Assembly (NCBI RefSeq): GCF_026343335.1 | Contig: NZ_JAPELX010000001.1 | Coordinates: forward strand, 4,650,001 to 4,714,000 | Direction of reading: 5' to 3' | DNA from: Streptomyces sp. NBC_00078 | GTDB taxonomy: Bacteria > Actinomycetota > Actinomycetes > Streptomycetales > Streptomycetaceae | DNA length: 64,000 nucleotides | In this document: positions 59,463 through 64,000 of the stretch, piece by piece | Layout of the letters: each line of letters starts with the position of its first letter | Position numbering within the stretch: the stretch's first letter is position 1 | Notes under the pieces: model-generated | Told to the model about the DNA's origin: nothing | Databases searched by the model: none | What the model saw: only the letters and a program-made list of their open reading frames with translations | Program-made: the position numbers and the translations under genes

Positions 59463-61123
59463 AGCTTGGCGAACAGGACCGGCGGGACCGTGAAGGGGGT
59501 GCCGGCGGGGACGGAGGTGAGGGACCGGGCCTCGGCGGGCGTGATCCAGGTCGCGGTGTCGTCAGGCAGGGCGAACGCCTGGCGCATGGCGGCCGACGTC
59601 GTCGGGATGAACGGCTCCGAGACCACCGCGTAGAGGTGGATCAGGTTCATCGCCGTGCGCAGCGTCAGGGCCGCGCCGTCCTTGTCCGTCTTGATCTCCA
59701 GCCAGGGGGCCTTCTCCTCCAGGTAGGAGTTGCCCGCGGACCACAGGGCACGCAGGGCCGCGGCCGCCTTGCGGAACTGGAGCGCCTCCAGCTGGGACTC
59801 GTACTCGGCGAGGAGCTCGGCGATCTGCTCGCCCAGCTTCGTCTCCGCCTCGCCCGGCTCGCCGCCCGCGGGGACGTCCTCACCGAAGCGCTTCTTGGAG
59901 AAGGACAGGACGCGGTTGACGAAGTTGCCGAGGGTGTCGGCCAGGTCCTTGTTCACCGTCGCCGTGAAGTGCTCCCAGGTGAAGGACGAGTCGTCCGACT
60001 CGGGAGCGTTGGCGATCAGGAAGTAGCGCCAGTAGTCGGCGGGGAGGATCTCCAGGGCGTGGTCGGTGAAGACGCCCCGCTTCTGGGACGTGGAGAACTT
60101 TCCGCCGTAGTACGTCAGCCAGTTGAAGGCCTTGACGAAGTCGACCTTCTTCCACGGCTCGCGCACGCCCAGCTCGGTGGCCGGGAACATCACCGTGTGG
60201 AAGGGGACGTTGTCCTTGGCCATGAACTCCGTGTAGCGGACGTCGGTGTCGACGTCGTACCACCACGACTTCCAGTCGCGGTTCGCCGGGTCGAGGTCCG
60301 ACCACTCCTTCGTCGCGCCGATGTACTCGATCGGGGCGTCGAACCAGACGTAGAAGACCTTGCCCTCGGCCGCCAGCTCAGGCCAGGTGTCCTGCGGCAC
60401 CGGGACGCCCCAGTCCAGGTCACGGGTGATCGCGCGGTCGTGCAGGCCCTCGGTCAGCCACTTGCGGGCGATGGAGGACGCCAGTTGCGGCCAGTCCGCC
60501 TCGTGGCGGGACACCCACTCCTCGACCTCGTGCTGGAGCTTCGACTGGAGGAGGAAGAGGTGCTTGGTCTCGCGGACCTCCAGGTCGGTGGAGCCGGAGA
60601 TCGCCGAGCGCGGGTTGATCAGGTCGGTGGGGTCCAGGACCCGGGTGCAGTTCTCGCACTGGTCGCCGCGGGCCTTGTCGTAGCCGCAGTGCGGGCAGGT
60701 GCCCTCGACGTAGCGGTCCGGGAGGAAGCGGCCGTCGGTGGGGCTGTACACCTGGCGGATCGCCCGCTCCTCGATGAAGCCGTTCTCGTTGAGGCGGCGG
60801 GCGAAGTGCTGGGTGATCTCCACGTTCTGGGGGCTGGAACTCCGGCCGAAGTAGTCGAAGGCCAGCGCGAAGCCGTCGTAGACCGCCTTCTGGGCGTCGT
60901 GCGCCTGCGCGCAGAACTCGTCCACGGGAAGACCCCGCTCCTTCGCCGCCAGCTCGGCCGGGGTGCCGTGCTCGTCCGTCGCGCAGATGTACAGGACGTC
61001 GTGGCCGCGCTGGCGGAGGTAGCGGGAGTACACGTCCGCCGGGAGCATGGACCCCACCATGTTGCCCAGGTGCTTGATTCCGTTGATGTACGGAAGGGCG
61101 CTGGTGATGAGGTGTCGAGCCAT
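59408..61123 (-). CDS. metG: Methionyl-tRNA synthetase
   Basis: A 571-aa class I synthetase. The HIGH-like motif is HLGN (residues 18-21) and the KMSKS-like motif is KFSTSQKRG (about 342). A zinc-knuckle (CPHCGYDKARGDQCENC) lies in the connective peptide, and VFYVWFDAPIEYIGATKEW is the methionine pocket segment. The C-terminal part is the helical anticodon-binding domain. Start ATG 61123 (MARHLITSALPYINGIKHLG). Its 3' end is the integration target of the island but is restored exactly. Confidence 0.97.
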   Translation of the reverse strand: MARHLITSALPYINGIKHLGNMVGSMLPADVYSRYLRQRGHDVLYICATDEHGTPAELAAKERGLPVDEFCAQAHDAQKAVYDGFALAFDYFGRSSSPQNVEITQHFARRLNENGFIEERAIRQVYSPTDGRFLPDRYVEGTCPHCGYDKARGDQCENCTRVLDPTDLINPRSAISGSTDLEVRETKHLFLLQSKLQHEVEEWVSRHEADWPQLASSIARKWLTEGLHDRAITRDLDWGVPVPQDTWPELAAEGKVFYVWFDAPIEYIGATKEWSDLDPANRDWKSWWYDVDTDVRYTEFMAKDNVPFHTVMFPATELGVREPWKKVDFVKAFNWLTYYGGKFSTSQKRGVFTDHALEILPADYWRYFLIANAPESDDSSFTWEHFTATVNKDLADTLGNFVNRVLSFSKKRFGEDVPAGGEPGEAETKLGEQIAELLAEYESQLEALQFRKAAAALRALWSAGNSYLEEKAPWLEIKTDKDGAALTLRTAMNLIHLYAVVSEPFIPTTSAAMRQAFALPDDTATWITPAEARSLTSVPAGTPFTVPPVLFAKLTDADLETYKERFGGEPA

Positions 61124-61210
61124 CGGGGGCTGCTCCCAGGTCGGTTTCGTGGTCCTTGGTCCGCGGTTCCTGCTTCGTTGCGAACCTTGAAATCGTAGCC
61201 GACACGGGTG

Positions 61211-61251
61211 GGCCGCCCGCTTCCCGTTTTACGGTGTGGGAAGGGGCGGCC
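61211..61251 (-). terminator. Hairpin terminator after the von Willebrand A gene
   Basis: GGCCGCCCGCTTCCC pairs with GGGAAGGGGCGGCC around a 12-nt loop that contains GTTTTACGGTGT. It lies between the vWA stop and the metG start. Confidence 0.65.
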
Positions 61252-61270
61252 GCCTGGTGATCTTCGGGGG

Positions 61271-62968
61271 TTACGGGCGCCAGTTCGCCAGAATGCCCTC
61301 GTAGACCTCCGTGTCCGTGAGCTCGCGCGGGGTCGCGCCGGCGAGGAAGTGGGACGTGTTGTCCAGCTTCAGCTTGCGGAGGTAGTCGAAGGCCTTGTTC
61401 TCCGGGTCTCCGAAGGCGACGAAGGAGAAGAAGACGGCGGGGTGGTTCTTCGCCGCGTCCGTGAGGGCCTGGGTGGCGGGGGTCTTGGCGTCGGGGGCGC
61501 CGTCCGTCTGGAAGACCACCAGGGCACGGGTGCCGGGGGCTTCCTTGGCGTGGTGCGTGAGTACGTCCTCCACGGCCGCGTGGTAGCTGGTACGGCCCAT
61601 GCGGCCGAGCCCTGCGTGCAGGTCGTCGATCTTGTTCTCGTGGTCGGTGAGGGTGAGTTCGCCGGTGCCGTCCACTTCCGTGGAGAAGAACGTGACGTGG
61701 ACCGTGGTGTTCTCGGGGCCCTGGGGGTCGAGGTGGGCGGCGAGGGCGACCGTCTGCTCGGCGAGGGCCTGTGCGGAGCCGTCCTTGTAGTACGGGCGCA
61801 TGCTCGCGGAGCGGTCGAGGACGAGGTAGACCTTGGCGGCGGTGCCGGTGAGGCCGGTGGCCTTGAGGGCGGCTTCGGCCGCGGTGTACGCCGTGCGGAG
61901 GGTTGCCGGGACGGGCGTGGGCGCCCCGCCTTCGGCTGGGTTGCTGCTCCCACCCGCACCACCCGTACCACTTTCGTCGTCGACTGCGAGTGGCCCCTGT
62001 GGAGCGTCCTCGCCGTCGGCGGCCGCGGGCTCGTCCACGGGGGTGGCTGCGGGCTCCGGAGCGGAAACCGTGTCGTCCGCCGACGCGGCCACCGGCTCGG
62101 GCTGCGGTTCGGGCGTCGCCTCGGGGACAGGCTGGGGCTGCGGTTCGGGTGTCACCTCGGGGACAGGCTCGGGCTCTGCGTCCGGCTCGACCTGGGCGAC
62201 CGGCTCGGGCTCTGCTTCCACCACGGGCTCGGGGGCGGACTCCGCCACCGGGTCCGGTTCTGCCGCGGGCTCCGGCGCCTCGGCGGCTACCGGCTCGGGC
62301 TCTGCCACGACCGGCTCGGGGTCCGGCTCGACCTCCGCCTCCGCGACCGGCTCCTGCGCCGCCGGCTCGGAAGCCACTTCCGCGACCGGCTCGACCTCGG
62401 CCTCCGCGACCGGCTCCTGCGCCGCCGGCTCGGGGTCCGGCTCGACCTCCGCCTCCGCGACCGGCTCCTGCGCCGCCGGCTCGGAAGCCACCTCCGCGAC
62501 CGGCTCGGTCTCAGGGGTGGGCTCCGGCGTCGGCTCCGGCGCCGACTCTTCCGCGACCGTGGCCGCCGCCTCCGGCTCCTCAGCCGTCGGCTCGGTCACC
62601 GCCACCGGCTCGGGGGCGACCTCGGTCACCGGCGTCGGCTCTTCCGCCACCGTCGGCTCAGCCGTCACCGGGTCCACCGGCGTCGCCGGCTTCGGAACAG
62701 TCAACTTGTCGAATGCCGCCGAGACCAGCTCGTGCTCGTCCTCCGTGGACTCCGTGGACTCCGGGGATTCCGTGGACGCGGCGGACTCCGTCGTCGACGA
62801 GCGCGGCTCCGGGACCTGGGCGGATGGCGCCGGCTGCGGTTCGGGTGACGGTGAGGGGACCGTCGGTTCCGGAGACTGCGAAGGGGTGAGCTCCGCACCC
62901 TCTGCTTCGGTGGCACGCCCGCTGCGTGACCTGCCGAATGCATTCCGCAGGAGAGTGAGAATGCCCAT
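61271..62968 (-). CDS. von Willebrand factor A domain protein with long Pro/Glu/Ala tract
   Basis: A 565-aa protein. Start ATG 62968 (MGILTLLRNAFGRSRSG) with GAAGGG 9 nt upstream. Residues about 25-340 are a low-complexity EPVAEAEVEPDPEP-type tract that includes an 83-bp DNA repeat in two copies. The C-terminal vWA domain (about 360-560) has an intact MIDAS: LVLDRSASMRPYY, then a Thr in GRMGRTSYHAAVE and Asp in VVFQTDGAPDA. It resembles TerF-like vWA proteins of the tellurite-resistance group. No ter gene lies beside it. No signal peptide. Confidence 0.85.
   Translation of the reverse strand: MGILTLLRNAFGRSRSGRATEAEGAELTPSQSPEPTVPSPSPEPQPAPSAQVPEPRSSTTESAASTESPESTESTEDEHELVSAAFDKLTVPKPATPVDPVTAEPTVAEEPTPVTEVAPEPVAVTEPTAEEPEAAATVAEESAPEPTPEPTPETEPVAEVASEPAAQEPVAEAEVEPDPEPAAQEPVAEAEVEPVAEVASEPAAQEPVAEAEVEPDPEPVVAEPEPVAAEAPEPAAEPDPVAESAPEPVVEAEPEPVAQVEPDAEPEPVPEVTPEPQPQPVPEATPEPQPEPVAASADDTVSAPEPAATPVDEPAAADGEDAPQGPLAVDDESGTGGAGGSSNPAEGGAPTPVPATLRTAYTAAEAALKATGLTGTAAKVYLVLDRSASMRPYYKDGSAQALAEQTVALAAHLDPQGPENTTVHVTFFSTEVDGTGELTLTDHENKIDDLHAGLGRMGRTSYHAAVEDVLTHHAKEAPGTRALVVFQTDGAPDAKTPATQALTDAAKNHPAVFFSFVAFGDPENKAFDYLRKLKLDNTSHFLAGATPRELTDTEVYEGILANWRP
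62311..62507. repeat. Two direct copies of an ~83-bp repeat in the vWA gene
   Basis: Copies at 62,311-62,393 and 62,425-62,507 are nearly identical (one C/T difference noted) and are separated by 31 bp that repeats the inner part of the unit. They encode the EPAAQEPVAEAEVEPDPEP segment. Confidence 0.7.
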
Positions 62969-63256
62969 GTGCGCAACCCTTCGGGTGAGTTGGTGCCCGT
63001 CAATCCCTGGCCAGGACGGACACGTAAGGTTAGCGGGCCAAGACGGCGATCTTGGGGAGGGTCGGTGTAGCACAGACCTTTCCCCAGCGGGGCTGGTCGA
63101 GCGCAACACAATGCATGGGCCCCGTACGGCACTTGAGCCGCACGGGCACGCCGCGTCACGAACCCGCTACGCGCCGGTCCCGCTGAGACCCCGTTCTTCT
63201 GGTGCGCGGTCGACGTCCGTCCCCTCCCGCTCCGTCTCCCTCTGTGAACCAGCGCT
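62969..63256. other. Intergenic region without recognised gene
   Basis: 288 bp between the vWA start and the kinase-like stop. It should hold the vWA promoter. I see no clear operator, RNA gene or terminator. Confidence 0.4.
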
Positions 63257-64000
63257 TCACAGGCGGCTCAGTGCGTTGTCCACCTCGTAGATCGTGGGGC
63301 GATCCTCTGGAGCGTGACTGAGCATTGCGTCGACCAGCTCACCCAGCTTGCCGGGCGCTTTCACGGGCCGGCGCCTGCCGTTCGCCACGGCTTCCCGCTG
63401 GACGGGGCGCGGGGCGTCGTCCGGGTACTCGACGGCTCGCCAGCCGGTGGCGGAGATGAGCAGGGAGGCGCCGAGCGCGTAGATGTCGGCTTCCGGTGTC
63501 GGCTCGGCTGCCCCGGTGGCGAGCACGCTGCGGGCGATCTCTGGTGCTTCGTAGTGGACGAGGCAGCCGCGGAACGGGAAGTCGTATCCCTCGGGCACGT
63601 GTCCGCCCTGGGCAAGGGCGAGGTCGATGAGGTGCGTCCGTTCCGGCCCGATGATGAAGTGGGCGGGTTGTACGTCACCGTGCGCCCAGCCCTTGGCGTG
63701 GAGTTCGGCCAGCGCCTCGACACAACCCAGCGCCACGCTGAAATGCGGTTCGACGGGCGAGTCTCGCCTGCGGCAGGGCTCCCACAGCTGGTACAGGTCT
63801 GGCCCTTCATGCCACGGCTGGAAGTTCCAGGTTCCGCGCTTCCATTCGCCGTACGCGAGGTCGACCAGGCCGAGGCGAAGCAGCACGGCTCCTTCCCGTG
63901 CGGGGGCGAGGGCGGTCCAGGACTGGGCGGGCCAGTCGGGCGCGGCCTCGATCGGATAACCGAGCTTCACGGCGTAGTGGCCCCGATGGCTCTGCACCTC
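63257..64000 (-). CDS. Protein-kinase-like protein, N-terminus outside window
   Basis: At least 246 aa, cut by the right edge. It has a eukaryote-like kinase C-lobe with altered motifs: the catalytic loop reads GWAHGDVQPAHFIIG (HGD instead of HRD), and the metal-binding region is THLIDLALAQG where DFG is expected. Later helices are ADIYALGASLLISATGW and HAPEDRPTIYEVDNALSRL. HGD catalytic loops occur in phosphotransferases and atypical kinases. Whether it is active depends on the ATP-binding Lys, which may lie outside the window. Confidence 0.7.
   Translation of the reverse strand, partial: EVQSHRGHYAVKLGYPIEAAPDWPAQSWTALAPAREGAVLLRLGLVDLAYGEWKRGTWNFQPWHEGPDLYQLWEPCRRRDSPVEPHFSVALGCVEALAELHAKGWAHGDVQPAHFIIGPERTHLIDLALAQGGHVPEGYDFPFRGCLVHYEAPEIARSVLATGAAEPTPEADIYALGASLLISATGWRAVEYPDDAPRPVQREAVANGRRRPVKAPGKLGELVDAMLSHAPEDRPTIYEVDNALSRL

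Noticed and set aside
62300..62520. CRISPR-like array in the repeats of the vWA gene
   Set aside because: The repeats are in frame, encode an acidic tract and lack unique spacers.

Overview
The window is high-GC actinobacterial DNA, almost certainly a Streptomyces chromosome. Signs are the strong G/C bias at third codon positions, GTG/TTG starts, mycothiol-type enzymes, a bacterial proteasome activator, Ser/Thr kinases, XRE/DUF397 pairs, an actinophage phiC31 attB inside a pirin gene and a Streptomyces-type parS site. The order metG, aspS, PP2C phosphatase, pirin, acyl-CoA dehydrogenase, M18 aminopeptidase, D-Ala-D-Ala carboxypeptidase, 2-oxoacid dehydrogenase E1a/E1b/E2 and paired Ser/Thr kinases matches, from memory, an origin-proximal core region of S. 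coelicolor. Two accessory regions and several small insertions interrupt it.

Region 1 (1 to about 6,545) is the right end of an integrative element that runs off the left edge. It holds a group II intron with its reverse transcriptase, an IS5 fragment, a complete IS701-family element carrying a MazF-like toxin gene, a truncated IS3-family element, two small orphan reading frames and a large serine integrase. The integrase lies against the 3' part of a potassium-channel gene (RCK domain), so the element appears to have integrated inside that gene.

Region 2 (7.4 to 39.4 kb) is core chromosome: quinone oxidoreductase, PadR regulator, proteasome activator Bpa, two divergent Ser/Thr kinases, a phosphotransferase, the E1a/E1b/E2 operon, a PBP-type carboxypeptidase, a GntR-MFS pair, a DinB/MDMPI enzyme, a nitrilase-family hydrolase, LURP-one and DUF6458 proteins, M18 aminopeptidase, acyl-CoA dehydrogenase, SseB protein, pirin, AI-2E permease, SpoIIE-type phosphatase and aspS. 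An IS607-type tnpA-tnpB element sits behind the hydrolase gene. A deletion scar joins an AraC remnant to an RTX-like pseudogene.

Region 3 (39,424 to 59,462) is a 20-kb genomic island bounded by exact 55-bp direct repeats of the metG 3' end. It carries all five class 1 DISARM components on the minus strand: drmD (SNF2 helicase), drmMI (N6-adenine methylase), drmA (helicase), drmB (DUF1998) and drmC (phospholipase D-like). The locus is split between drmMI and drmA by a 5.7-kb cassette. The cassette holds a DUF4365 putative nuclease with a coupled unknown partner, a DUF6247/RelE-like pair, a winged-HTH protein, an anti-sigma-like ATPase and an XRE/DUF397 pair. No integrase is seen in the island. 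The split DISARM locus and the DUF4365 two-gene unit are the best candidates for something new.

Region 4 (59.4 to 64 kb) returns to core: metG, a von Willebrand factor A protein with a long Pro/Glu/Ala tract, and a protein-kinase-like gene cut by the right edge. I saw no rRNA or tRNA genes and no CRISPR array.
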